Below are positions 8,626-17,001 of a stretch of 37,756 nt of DNA, in pieces; the first letter of the stretch is position 1; each line of letters begins with the position of its first letter. Source of the DNA: Bifidobacteriaceae bacterium (lineage in GTDB: Bacteria > Actinomycetota > Actinomycetes > Actinomycetales > WQXJ01); assembly GCA_031272885.1 (NCBI GenBank), contig JAISSX010000032.1, forward strand, positions 1-37,756, read 5' to 3'. The notes under the pieces are model-generated. The model was not told where the DNA came from. It did not search any database and saw only the letters and a list, made by a program, of their open reading frames with translations. A program made the translations under genes and the position numbers.

Positions 8626-11600
8626 TCAGCCGCGCAGCCGGCGGCGCCGGCCCGCTGCCAGGGCCATACCGCCGCCCAGGATCAGCGCGGTGGCTAGCAC
8701 CAGCGACCGTCCCGCGTCCGTGCCGGTGTAGGGCAAGTTGCCGGCCGTGGCGGTGCGGGCGGCCTTGGTGGCAGGTGTGGTACTGCTCTCCTGGCCGCCC
8801 GAGTTGTCGCTGCCACCCGAGTCCTGGCCGCCGTCCCACTTGATGGGCAGGTTGCCGCCGGTATCGTCATCGGTCTTGCCGCTGTCGTCGCCCTGATCCG
8901 GGTCGTCGTCCTCGTCCACGCGCGGATCGGCCGACTGGCTCGGTGTGGGCGTGGCCGTGGCGGTGGGCGTGGGTGTGGGCGTGGGCGTGGTGCCGCCACC
9001 CGGCCGGCCCTTGCCGCGCGAACCGCCGCCCGAGCCGTCGCCATCGTCCTCGACGGCCTCCCATTGGGCCACGTAGACCACGTCCCCGGTCACGGTGTCG
9101 GTGACCTGGGGGCTCCACCCCACAAAGTGCCAGTGGTCCTCCCCAACCAACTGGTCGCCATCGGGCGCCGGGGGCGTGGGGTCGTCTTCCCGCAAGCCGG
9201 TATAGAAGTACGGCTCCTTGTCCGCCTGCCAGTGGCCGGCCTCGCCCGGCGCGTACATGACCGAGAAGGTGATCTCCTCCCACTGGCCGTACAGCGTGAC
9301 CGCGCGCAGGGCCATGATGTAGCGCTCACCCAGGGCGTAGGCGGTGCCGCTGCCATCCGGTTCGGTGTTCCAGCCCACCAGGCGGTAGTGCCTCTTGGTC
9401 ATATTGGGCACGTCGTAGGTGCGGGCCAAGATGACGTAGTTGCCCTTGAGCACGTCCAGCGGGCCAAAATCAGGCACGCCGTCGCCATCCAGGTCTTCGC
9501 CCTCTTCCGCCACCGGGTCTTCGGCGTCCCTGACCAGGTTGCCGGTGTTGGACAGGTAGGTCAGGTTGACCACGTCACCCAGGGAGCCGAAGGCCGGATA
9601 CATGTCCAGGTTGCCGATGACGCGCAGGTTGTGTCCGGCCGGGTAGTAGATCACACCCAGCACGCCGATGCGCCAACCCAGGAAAGTCTGGCCGGTCGCC
9701 ACCGTGATGCCTTCGGAGTCACGCACCGTGGCCTGCACGCCGTTGCCGTAACCCAGGCCGTCCGCGCCCTTGTCGACCTCAAGGACCTTGCCCGTCTGGT
9801 CGTGGTAGGTGATGCTGAGGCCGCCCTGCTGCCAGCGGGCGTACAACACCAGGTTCTTCTTCACCGGGGTATCCATCGGGAACGGCATCTTGTCCGATGT
9901 CGGGGTGGGCTTGTAGTCCCAACCCACCAGGGCGCCGCGCGAATCGGCGTAACCGATGGTGTAGCGCGTGCCGCCGATCACCACGTTGTTGAAGTTGATG
10001 TGGGCGCCATCGGCGATGCCGTGTACGTCCGAGCCGTCGGTCGCCATGGGCGAGCCGTCCGTGTCTAGGAACGTCACCCAGTGATCGGTGTTCTCCCACT
10101 TGGCGTAAACCGTTACGGGGGCGGCCGGCATGGCGCTGTCGAAGTCGAACGGCGTCATCAAGGCGGTGTCCGTGTACCAGCCGCGGAACACGTAGTGGTC
10201 CACGCCGGCCGGTTCCACGTTGGCCGCCGTCAGCTTGTATTCGTACGGCACGTCGAGCGAGGCCGGCGGTTCACCGACGCCGCGCATGTCGTAGCTGAAG
10301 GTGTAGGAGTCACGCACATAGTAGAAGTGGCGCCAGTTGCGCAGTTCTTCGTTTTCATCCGGCACGTCCTGCAGCAGCTCACCACCCCAGGCCAACAGGC
10401 CGGTTATCTGCTTGGCGCTCAAGTCCGCCGTCAGCAGCACTTCGGTGTTGAACTGGGGCATCAGGACCCAGTCCTTACCCTCGTAGGTGCGGTGCTCGAT
10501 GGTGGTGTCGGTGGCCTGTTCCGGCGTCGGTTCCACCCAGTAGCGCATTGAGATCCACGGCTTGCCGGCCGGGTCGATCATGTACAGGGTGATGGTGAAC
10601 CCGGTCAGGGTAAGCGGCACCTTGGGCACCATTGAGCCGTTCACCTGGGTGCGCGGCGTCTGGAACTGGCCCAACGCCGGGTTGGCCGCACCGCTTGGCT
10701 TGGACCAATAGGAGTAGACGTAGTTCTCGTGTCCGCTGGCGCCATCGAAGAAGACGGCGCCGGTGTCCGGGTGCGGCCAGCGCTTCGAGATGTCCTCCCC
10801 AAACTTGTATTGCATGATGTAGGGGTTGGCAATGATGCCAAGCACGGGTGAGATGGTGGGGTTTGTGTAGTGCTCCTTGACGCCATCGCCGTCCGAATCG
10901 AACTCCATCCAGCAGTAGTAGGAACTACACAACTTGAAGGTGATCTTGTAAACCCGCAGCTTCATGTAGACGTTCACCACGGTGCGTTCCTCGCCCGTTT
11001 CGGCGCCGATGATGGTGGTGGTCTCGGTGGCCTGCCACTCCGCGTAGCGCATCGGGTCGTTGACGTCGAAGATGGTGTAGTTCAAGGTGTCGACACCGTC
11101 GATTGAAACCAGGTTGCCCGAACTTGGCGTGTTGGGCGGCCCGATGATGGTTTCGGCGCCCGAATAGGGCCCGCCCACCAGGGTGCCGGCCGTGCCGGCG
11201 AACACCTGCGGTTGGGCGTAGCCGAACACGTAGTCCGCCATGTTACCCGGCTGCGGCGTGGTGGCGTAGCCCAGGTTGGGGCGCTCCACCCAATAGACCA
11301 CCTGGAACGTGGTGCCATCGGGCACCGGCAGCCACTGCATGTAGAAGGTGCAGTCCGTGTCCAACACCGTATCGGCCGGCACGGTGGGGCCGCCGGCCGG
11401 CCCCGGCACCAGCGACCAGTGCGACGGCGTGTAGCCGGAACGGAGTATGCCCACGGTGGACGGGATGACGTTCTCGCCAACCGTGGAACCCTTCTTAACC
11501 TGGATTGGCAGCACCTGCGTGCCGTAGGTCTCAAAGGAGACGGTGACCGCGTCATAGAGCTTCGGCATCAGGGTGATGTTGCTGGTCACGGGCGTGCCGA

Positions 11601-12489
11601 AGTCATAGATCTCGCCCGTGCCGTCCTTAAGCGTCCAGGTGTGCTCAAACCATTTGTCGTTGGGGAAGCCGAAACCGGCCGCGTCCAGTTCGCCCTGGTC
11701 CAGGCGGTGGGTCGGGTTGCCATCCTGGATCAGGCGGGTCAACATGGCCCGGCCGTAGCCGTCTAGGTAGGTCACCAGGTGCTTCTGGCTGAAGACGGCG
11801 TACACCACCAGGTCTTCGGTCAGCGGCTGGTCGAAGTCGAACATGGGCGACTCCTCGGTGGCCGCCGGATCGATGGTCCAGCCGACAAACGTGATGGCCG
11901 GCGGCACCGGTTCCGGCGGCTCCGGCGGGGTCACCATGATGGTGTCCGGGTCCGTCACGCGGTGGTCCATTTCGGTCCAGCCGCCCGTGCCGTCCGGCAC
12001 CATGAACGAGACGCCATAGGTGGCGACGGTTTCCAGGGCCTTGGCCTTGGGCCCGGGCGTGGGACTGGGCGTGGGGCTGGGCGTGGGGCTGGGCGTGGGT
12101 GTCGGTTCAGCCGCCGGGGCCGATGGCGTGTCACTCGGTTCGGTCGGCTCGGTCGCCTCCGTTGGCTCGGTCGCCTCCGTTGGCTCAGTCGGCTCGTCAG
12201 CCGGCTCGGCCGCCTCGGTCGATTCCGTTGGCTCAGTCGCCTCCGTTGGCTCAGCCGTTTCGGACACCCCAGCGTCACTCGCGGACACCAAAGCGTCACT
12301 CACGGACATCCCAGCGTCACCCGCGGACACCAAAGCGTCATCCCGGGCTTGACCCGGGATCTCCGTCTCCACCACCGGGCTGGGGGCCGGTTTCGTGGCC
12401 GCGCCGGCCGGTATCGCCGCCAACGACAGCAACAGTGGCAGGGCGGCCGCGAAGGCCACCACCTTGGTTCCATTCTTGAGGCTAAGCAC
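8626..12489 (-). CDS. Giant LPxTG-anchored surface protein with InlB B-type repeats
   Basis: About 1287 residues. An N-terminal signal peptide (KNGTKVVAFAAALPLLLSL, ending in AGAA) is followed by a low-complexity stalk: seven-residue repeats, then Glu-Pro-Thr repeats, then Pro-Thr-Pro-Ser repeats. The body is a string of InlB B-type (Listeria/Bacteroides) beta-grasp repeats, recognised by recurring F.GW.......F.F..P....V.VYA.W patterns and VVYWVE and VVNVYMK modules. A PT-rich wall spacer precedes the sorting signal LPYTG, a membrane segment and RRRRLRG. A sortase, not in this window, would link it to peptidoglycan. Likely an adhesin; the ligand is unknown. The GTG at 12489 gives a normal signal peptide; the frame is open to 12540, so the start is not certain. 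Confidence 0.85.
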   Translation of the reverse strand: MLSLKNGTKVVAFAAALPLLLSLAAIPAGAATKPAPSPVVETEIPGQARDDALVSAGDAGMSVSDALVSASDAGVSETAEPTEATEPTESTEAAEPADEPTEPTEATEPTEATEPTEPSDTPSAPAAEPTPTPSPTPSPTPSPTPGPKAKALETVATYGVSFMVPDGTGGWTEMDHRVTDPDTIMVTPPEPPEPVPPAITFVGWTIDPAATEESPMFDFDQPLTEDLVVYAVFSQKHLVTYLDGYGRAMLTRLIQDGNPTHRLDQGELDAAGFGFPNDKWFEHTWTLKDGTGEIYDFGTPVTSNITLMPKLYDAVTVSFETYGTQVLPIQVKKGSTVGENVIPSTVGILRSGYTPSHWSLVPGPAGGPTVPADTVLDTDCTFYMQWLPVPDGTTFQVVYWVERPNLGYATTPQPGNMADYVFGYAQPQVFAGTAGTLVGGPYSGAETIIGPPNTPSSGNLVSIDGVDTLNYTIFDVNDPMRYAEWQATETTTIIGAETGEERTVVNVYMKLRVYKITFKLCSSYYCWMEFDSDGDGVKEHYTNPTISPVLGIIANPYIMQYKFGEDISKRWPHPDTGAVFFDGASGHENYVYSYWSKPSGAANPALGQFQTPRTQVNGSMVPKVPLTLTGFTITLYMIDPAGKPWISMRYWVEPTPEQATDTTIEHRTYEGKDWVLMPQFNTEVLLTADLSAKQITGLLAWGGELLQDVPDENEELRNWRHFYYVRDSYTFSYDMRGVGEPPASLDVPYEYKLTAANVEPAGVDHYVFRGWYTDTALMTPFDFDSAMPAAPVTVYAKWENTDHWVTFLDTDGSPMATDGSDVHGIADGAHINFNNVVIGGTRYTIGYADSRGALVGWDYKPTPTSDKMPFPMDTPVKKNLVLYARWQQGGLSITYHDQTGKVLEVDKGADGLGYGNGVQATVRDSEGITVATGQTFLGWRIGVLGVIYYPAGHNLRVIGNLDMYPAFGSLGDVVNLTYLSNTGNLVRDAEDPVAEEGEDLDGDGVPDFGPLDVLKGNYVILARTYDVPNMTKRHYRLVGWNTEPDGSGTAYALGERYIMALRAVTLYGQWEEITFSVMYAPGEAGHWQADKEPYFYTGLREDDPTPPAPDGDQLVGEDHWHFVGWSPQVTDTVTGDVVYVAQWEAVEDDGDGSGGGSRGKGRPGGGTTPTPTPTPTATATPTPSQSADPRVDEDDDPDQGDDSGKTDDDTGGNLPIKWDGGQDSGGSDNSGGQESSTTPATKAARTATAGNLPYTGTDAGRSLVLATALILGGGMALAAGRRRRLRG
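12262..12345 (-). repeat. 21-bp tandem repeat, four units, in the stalk of the surface protein
   Basis: Four units of GGACAYCMMAGCGTCACYCR plus one base lie head to tail, alternating CAAAG and CCCAG types, so there is also a 42-bp higher-order period. They encode seven-residue units such as ALVSAGD and AGMSVSD. The array abuts the palindrome at 12340-12360. Confidence 0.8.
12340..12360. repeat. REP-like palindrome inside a coding region
   Basis: ATCCCGGG, CTTGA, CCCGGGAT forms a perfect 8-bp stem with a 5-base loop. This resembles a dispersed intergenic palindrome seen in many bacteria, which translates in one frame to the tell-tale IPGQARDD, exactly what is found here just after the signal peptide. 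A diverged copy lies at 17161-17181. Confidence 0.7.
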
Positions 12490-12652
12490 TTGGGTCTCAC
12501 AATCCTCGGGACTAGTGAGACCGGGCCTGGGGGCTACCACCCGGTCTGCTATGTGATGATCCAGTCTTGTCGCATCGTGAAACCGCCCCAGGATTCGAGA
12601 CCAAGGCCACCCGGTGCCAGAAAATCCCCTTTGACCTGCGCCTTAACCAGCG

Positions 12653-12676
12653 AAGGGCACCCCGAAGGGTGCCCTT
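12653..12676. terminator. Perfect hairpin between the signal peptidase gene and the surface protein gene
   Basis: AAGGGCACCC, CGAA, GGGTGCCCTT is a perfect 10-bp stem with a four-base loop, 14 bp past the stop codon of the signal peptidase gene on the minus strand. There is no long T-run. It probably ends or stabilises the two-gene signal peptidase transcript and separates it from the giant surface protein gene. Confidence 0.65.
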
Positions 12677-12690
12677 GCGCGTAGTTCACG

Positions 12691-13371
12691 TCACATCGTG
12701 GTGTGCGTCACTGACCCGGCCGCCACCGGTGTGCTCAGGCCCGGCGGTGCCGCCGGCGCGGCCTGTGTGGAGGCCTCGGCCAGACTGGCCGGAGGGGCCG
12801 GCTTAGTGCGGCGCAGGCTGACCAGGAAAACCACCCCGGCGTAGCACAGCAGCCCCACGCCCAGGCCAAGCATCGCCTTCGACCGGCCCTGTGGGGACAG
12901 CTTCAGCACGTTGCCTACCCACGGCACGGTGTAGGCCAGCTTGGCCTTCAGTTGGACTTCCTTGATCGGATCATCCGGCGTGTTGTTGGCGTCGCCCTGC
13001 ACTACCAGGCGGCGCTCGCCATCGACCCCGGTGGTCCAGGCCACGGCCCGGTGGGTCACCAGTGTCGGATCATCGGGGTTGGGCATGTAGGTAACCACAT
13101 CGCCCAGTTCGATGTCGTCGAAGCCGTCCACCGCGAACACCACGGCCACGTCTCCGGGATTGAGGGCCGGCTGCATCGAGCCGGTCAGGACGGTCAGGGC
13201 CTTGCCGTGGTTAAGGGAAGGAATCACGGCTAGGGCCACCGCCAGGGCCAGCAACACCACCATGACGCCGGTGGCCAGCCAAGAGATGGCCCGGCGGGCG
13301 GGCCCGGGCTTGGCCCGGTGCCCGCCGCGCGCGGGGGTGGTAGGTGCGCTCGCGCTCATTGGCGTTGTCAC
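12691..13371 (-). CDS. sipW: Signal peptidase I, SipW type
   Basis: 226 residues. A membrane serine peptidase that cuts signal peptides outside the membrane. There is a membrane segment at about 28-50, the catalytic serine in TGSMQPALNPGDV (Ser65), and LVTHR, where His107 replaces the lysine of ordinary bacterial signal peptidase I. This is the hallmark of the SipW/archaeal/ER class. GDANNTPD follows, then a second membrane segment at about 165-185 and a Pro/Ala-rich tail. SipW enzymes usually process TasA-like proteins encoded next door, and such a gene lies 31 bp upstream on the same strand. An ATG four codons downstream is an alternative start; neither has a clear Shine-Dalgarno sequence. 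Confidence 0.88.
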   Translation of the reverse strand: MTTPMSASAPTTPARGGHRAKPGPARRAISWLATGVMVVLLALAVALAVIPSLNHGKALTVLTGSMQPALNPGDVAVVFAVDGFDDIELGDVVTYMPNPDDPTLVTHRAVAWTTGVDGERRLVVQGDANNTPDDPIKEVQLKAKLAYTVPWVGNVLKLSPQGRSKAMLGLGVGLLCYAGVVFLVSLRRTKPAPPASLAEASTQAAPAAPPGLSTPVAAGSVTHTTM

Positions 13372-13402
13372 CGTTCGCTGTCGGTCAGCCGCGGGGCCGC
13401 GT

Positions 13403-14059
13403 TCAGCGGACCTGTTGCAGGGCGACGGTGACGGTGCCTAGGCTGAGCGTGCCGTCTACGCCGGTCTGGTTCGAAGCGTCGAACGTGCCACTGATGGCGA
13501 CGGCGTACTTGGCGCCATTCGCCACGTTCGTGGCAATCGTGACGCCGCTGGACAGGTTGCTCAGTGAGCCGGTGGCCCAGTCCTCGCTGATGGCCACGTA
13601 GGCGCTGGTATCCCACTTGAAGACCTTGTAGGTCAGGGTCCAGTTGTCGGCTGAGGCGCCGGTGGCGCTCAACACCAGGTTGGCCTTCAGGTTGTCGCCG
13701 GACAAGGTCACCGAGATGTCCTTGAGGTCGACCTCAACGGTGTCACCGGGCACGGCCTTGAAGGTTGAGGCGCTGATCTCGTTGCCGCCGGCGTCTCCGC
13801 TATTGTCATACAGCAAGGTGGCCACGGAGCCGGCCTTGTTGACCCGGTCCTGCGACACGTCGTAGAGCTTCGGGTTGGAGAACTCGGCCACCAGGTCCAG
13901 TTTGCCGTGGCTGACGGAAGCCGGGCTGGCCGTGCTGCTGTCGCTCCACGTGGCGAACGTGGTGCCACCCAGCAGCAGAGCGACGCCGGCCGCGCCGGCC
14001 ACCAACGCCTTGGTGCGCAGCGAACGCCGGCCCGAGGCAGTCTTGGTTGAAGTAGTCAT
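13403..14059 (-). CDS. SipW-dependent secreted protein (alternate-type signal peptide), TasA/camelysin-like
   Basis: 218 residues. The N-terminus has basic residues, then KALVAGAAGVALLLGGTTFA, then TWSDS, the alternate signal peptide processed by SipW-type peptidases. The mature part is predicted to be all-beta (alternating VEVDLKDISVTL and NLVLSATG strands), with no cysteines, similar in size to TasA, camelysin and the actinobacterial proteins of this type. TasA-like proteins form extracellular fibres or act as metalloproteases; neither can be assigned here. AAGAAAGGA lies 13 nt before the chosen ATG; an upstream in-frame start would remove the normal charge pattern. First gene of a two-gene unit with the signal peptidase. 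Confidence 0.8.
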   Translation of the reverse strand: MTTSTKTASGRRSLRTKALVAGAAGVALLLGGTTFATWSDSSTASPASVSHGKLDLVAEFSNPKLYDVSQDRVNKAGSVATLLYDNSGDAGGNEISASTFKAVPGDTVEVDLKDISVTLSGDNLKANLVLSATGASADNWTLTYKVFKWDTSAYVAISEDWATGSLSNLSSGVTIATNVANGAKYAVAISGTFDASNQTGVDGTLSLGTVTVALQQVR

Positions 14060-14214
14060 GGGTTGGGTTGGTCCTTTCTTGGGGCGCCGGGCACGTCGTG
14101 CCACGGCACCGGGCAGTTGGTTGATTGGCCGGAAAGCCGCTCAATTGCCTCAACCCAGATGAAAGGCCGTTTATTCCCCCGCCGGCGGTAAGCAATTCAC
14201 CTGCTAGCGAACAG

Positions 14215-15372
14215 CTAGCGCAGGCCCACCGGGCGCTCCAGCGCCAGATCGATCAACTCGCTGATCAACTCTGTGTAGCTCACCCCAGCCACACCCCACA
14301 TGCGGGGATACAGCGAGTGCGGCGTGAACCCCGGCATGGTGTTGATCTCGCTGATGATGACGCGCCCGGCGCCGGGGACGCCATCGGGCACATAGAAAAA
14401 GTCAACCCGCGAAATACCCTCAGCCCCTACGGCGTCGAAAGTTCGCACGGCCAGGGCGCGGATCTCCGCGGCCACATCCGGCGGCAGGTCCGCCGGGCAG
14501 GCCAGCGTGGCGGCGGCCTCTTGCAGGTACTTGGCCTCGAAGTCATAGAACGGGTGCGAGGCGTCCACAATCACTTCGGCCGGCGGCGCGGTACGGGCGG
14601 CCTGGCCGTGGCGGCCACCCAAGACGGCGCACTCAACCTCGCGGCCATGGACCATCGCCTCCACCAAGACGCGCGGGTCATGCCGGGAGGCCTCGACGAT
14701 GGCGGGCGCCAGGTCCTGCACCCGCTCCACCTTGGTGATGCCCAGCGACGAACCAGCCCGGCACGGCTTGACAAACAGCGGCAGGCCCAGGGTCAGGGCC
14801 CGTTCCGTGGCGCCCTCCGGGTGTTCTCGCCATTCGGCCGGCGTGATCACCACATACGGCGCCACCGGCAGGCCCTGCGCCTCCAACACGGCCTTCATGT
14901 AGCCCTTGTCCATGCCCAGCGCGCTGGCCAAGACGCCGGCGCCAACATAGCGGGCGTCGGTCAGTTCCAACGCCCCCTGCACCGTGCCGTCCTCCCCGAA
15001 CGGACCGTGCAACAGGGGAAACACCACGTCGATATGGCCCAGCGGGCGCAGCTTATGCATGCACGGATCGCCGCCGTCCACCCAGTACCACTCGTTAGAC
15101 CCGGCGGCCTGGGGCGGGATCACCAGGGGGCCGTCCCCCGGCACCTGGGGCAGGCGGCCGTCTTGGAGTTGCCAAAGCGCCGGGTCTTCGCTGGCCAAAG
15201 TCCAGCGGCCGTCCTTGGTGATGCCCACCGGCACCGGTTCGAACCGGCTGCGGTCGATAGCGGCCATGATGCCGCCGGCCGTGACACAGCTGATGCCGTG
15301 CTCGCCGGAGCGTCCCCCGAACAACAAGGCCACCCGCAGGGGGTGGTGGGTGGCGGTGGCGGCGGGACTCAT
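14215..15372 (-). CDS. ddl: D-alanine--D-alanine ligase
   Basis: 385 residues, close to the usual Ddl length. It joins two D-alanines with ATP to make the peptidoglycan terminal dipeptide, in the cytoplasm. Motifs in order: LLFGGRSGEHGIS (N-terminal D-Ala site; Ile replaces the common Val), PLLHGPFGEDGTVQG, the ATP-grasp lysine region LFVKPCRAGSSLG, and the metal-binding end ISEINTMPGFTPHSLYP. The ATG was chosen because TAGACT lies exactly 7 nt before it on the minus strand; the open frame upstream to 15768 overlaps the promoter and the divergent gene. The same-strand SipW substrate gene begins 155 bp beyond the stop and seems separate. Confidence 0.95.
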   Translation of the reverse strand: MSPAATATHHPLRVALLFGGRSGEHGISCVTAGGIMAAIDRSRFEPVPVGITKDGRWTLASEDPALWQLQDGRLPQVPGDGPLVIPPQAAGSNEWYWVDGGDPCMHKLRPLGHIDVVFPLLHGPFGEDGTVQGALELTDARYVGAGVLASALGMDKGYMKAVLEAQGLPVAPYVVITPAEWREHPEGATERALTLGLPLFVKPCRAGSSLGITKVERVQDLAPAIVEASRHDPRVLVEAMVHGREVECAVLGGRHGQAARTAPPAEVIVDASHPFYDFEAKYLQEAAATLACPADLPPDVAAEIRALAVRTFDAVGAEGISRVDFFYVPDGVPGAGRVIISEINTMPGFTPHSLYPRMWGVAGVSYTELISELIDLALERPVGLR

Positions 15373-15379
15373 CCCTCTC

Positions 15380-15385
15380 AGTCTA
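15380..15385 (-). promoter_or_regulatory. -10 box of leaderless ddl
   Basis: TAGACT on the minus strand, seven bases before the ATG of ddl. No Shine-Dalgarno sequence follows, so the transcript probably starts at or next to the A of ATG. Confidence 0.7.
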
Positions 15386-15422
15386 AGGGTGATTCGCGGC
15401 GACGGGGCCCTAGCCCGCGGGC

Positions 15423-15482
15423 GGACCGTCATGCGTCGGTCCCCAGGTAGGTGCCCGGGCAGAGGACAGCGATACATCGCTG
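15423..15482. promoter_or_regulatory. Two palindromes in the ddl/metB-like divergent region
   Basis: GGACCG-8 nt-CGGTCC at 15423-15442 and CAGCGAT-AC-ATCGCTG at 15467-15482 are perfect inverted repeats in the 259-bp gap between two divergent leaderless genes. They sit where a repressor or activator of either gene could bind. No regulator can be named. Confidence 0.35.
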
Positions 15483-15619
15483 GTAGCGGGCGGCATCGGG
15501 CGTACCACGGTGCGCCAATCGGCACCTTTGCCGCCACCCGGGCTGACCGGTGTGGGCCCGGCCGGCGGGGAGTGAGAGCCTTGGTGGCGGGGACGCCATC
15601 GGGCATAACCGGCCGCGTG

Positions 15620-15625
15620 TACTGT
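15620..15625 (+). promoter_or_regulatory. -10 box of leaderless metB-like gene
   Basis: TACTGT preceded by TG, followed by six bases and the GTG start at 15632. There is no Shine-Dalgarno sequence. Confidence 0.6.
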
Positions 15626-15631
15626 GGTGCC

Positions 15632-16816
15632 GTGCCCAACTCACCCCATGATTTCGCTTCGCTGTCCCCCCAGACGGTGGCGGCCGCGGCCGGCCGGCCG
15701 GCCAAGACCCAAGGCGCGCCGGTCAACCCGCCCCTCATTCTCAGCTCCACCTTCGTGTCGCGCGGCACTCCTGCGCCGGGCGAACCGGCCTATGCCCGTT
15801 ACGACAGCCCGTCGCACCATGCTCCCGAAGAGGTGATCGGCCTGCTTGAGGCCGCTCCCGGGCCGGCCGTGCTCTTCTCCTCCGGCATGGCCGCCATCGC
15901 CGCCGTGTTCGCGACTGTCCCACCCGGTGGGCGTCTGGTGATGCCGGCCCACAGTTACATGGGCACGTTAGGCCTGGCCAACGAACTGGCGGCCGAAGGC
16001 CGGATCCACCTGACCACGGTCGCCATCGAGGACACGGCCGCCGTGGTGCAGGCGCTGCAGCCCGGCGCTGGCCCTGGCGGCGGCCCGGCCGCCATGTTGT
16101 GGATCGAGACCCCCACCAATCCCCTGCTGGAGGTGGCGGACGCGCCGGCCCTGATCAAGGCCGCCCACGCCGTCGGCGCCCTGGTGGCGGTAGACAACAC
16201 GGTGGGCACTCCCCTGATCCAGCAGCCGCTGGTGTGGGGAGCCGATTACTCGGTCCACTCCGCCTCCAAGTACCTGGGCGGGCACAGCGACCTGGTGCTG
16301 GGGGCCGTGGTGGCCGCCGATGCCGCCCGCGACGCCAAGCTGCGCGAATACCGCCGGGTGCATGGCGCCACGCCCGGTTCGTTCGACGCATTCTTGCTGT
16401 TGCGCGGCCTGCGCACACTGGCACTGCGCGTGGAGCGGGCCAACCAGACCGCTAGTGACTTGGCCCGGCGCCTGGAGGCGCACCCGGCAGTGGCGGCGGT
16501 GCACCACCCCTCGCTTCTATCGCACCCTGGGCACGCGGTGGCGGCGGCCCAGATGAAGGGCGGTTTCGGCGCCCTGCTTTCAATTGAGGTGAAGGGTGGG
16601 GCGGCGCCGGCCGATGCCGTGGCGGCCAGGACCACGCTGTGGGCGCCGGCCACGTCGCTGGGCGGTGTCGAGTCGATGCTGGAACGGCGCCGGCGCTGGC
16701 CGGGCGAATTCACCGACGTGCCCCCTGGGTTGCTGCGGTTGTCGGTTGGCATTGAGCACGTCGATGACCTGTGGGCGGACCTTTCGGCCGCCCTCGACGC
16801 CGCGCAGGCGTTCTAG
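15632..16816 (+). CDS. Cystathionine gamma-synthase/lyase family PLP enzyme
   Basis: 394 residues of the Cys/Met-metabolism PLP family. These enzymes make or break cystathionine or related thioethers in the cytoplasm. The PLP lysine is Lys213 in SVHSASKYLGGHSD. Also visible are the YARYDSP segment (phosphate-contacting Tyr and Arg from the neighbouring subunit), LFSSGMAAI, and IETPTNPLLEVAD with the cofactor Asp in VAVDNT. The C-terminal SLGGVESMLERR is typical. Family members differ in reaction, so gamma-synthase, gamma-lyase and beta-lyase cannot be separated. The GTG start is set by the -10 box at 15620. The gene is divergent from ddl. Confidence 0.88.
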   Translation: MPNSPHDFASLSPQTVAAAAGRPAKTQGAPVNPPLILSSTFVSRGTPAPGEPAYARYDSPSHHAPEEVIGLLEAAPGPAVLFSSGMAAIAAVFATVPPGGRLVMPAHSYMGTLGLANELAAEGRIHLTTVAIEDTAAVVQALQPGAGPGGGPAAMLWIETPTNPLLEVADAPALIKAAHAVGALVAVDNTVGTPLIQQPLVWGADYSVHSASKYLGGHSDLVLGAVVAADAARDAKLREYRRVHGATPGSFDAFLLLRGLRTLALRVERANQTASDLARRLEAHPAVAAVHHPSLLSHPGHAVAAAQMKGGFGALLSIEVKGGAAPADAVAARTTLWAPATSLGGVESMLERRRRWPGEFTDVPPGLLRLSVGIEHVDDLWADLSAALDAAQAF

Positions 16817-17001
16817 TCCCGCCTGGTTCCTGCCCGCCGCCGCGCGCCTTTCGACGAGCGCAGCGGCGGGGTGGTTGGCGGGGTGGCGCTTGCGGCGGTG
16901 TGGTTGGCCTGGCTCCGGCTACCCCGCGCGCGTCGATGTGTTCGGTCTGGTTGACTACCGGAAGTCTCTCCGGATCGCTGGGGCGGACGCCATCGGGCAC
17001 C

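Noticed and set aside
15373-15631. SAM riboswitch upstream of the metB-like gene
   Set aside because: The gene appears leaderless, so there is no 5' UTR to hold a riboswitch, and no matching fold was seen.
14215-15768. Extended 517-residue version of D-Ala-D-Ala ligase
   Set aside because: The extra 132 residues are low-quality, cover the divergent promoter and the start of the PLP enzyme gene, and the leaderless ATG at 15372 gives the normal length.
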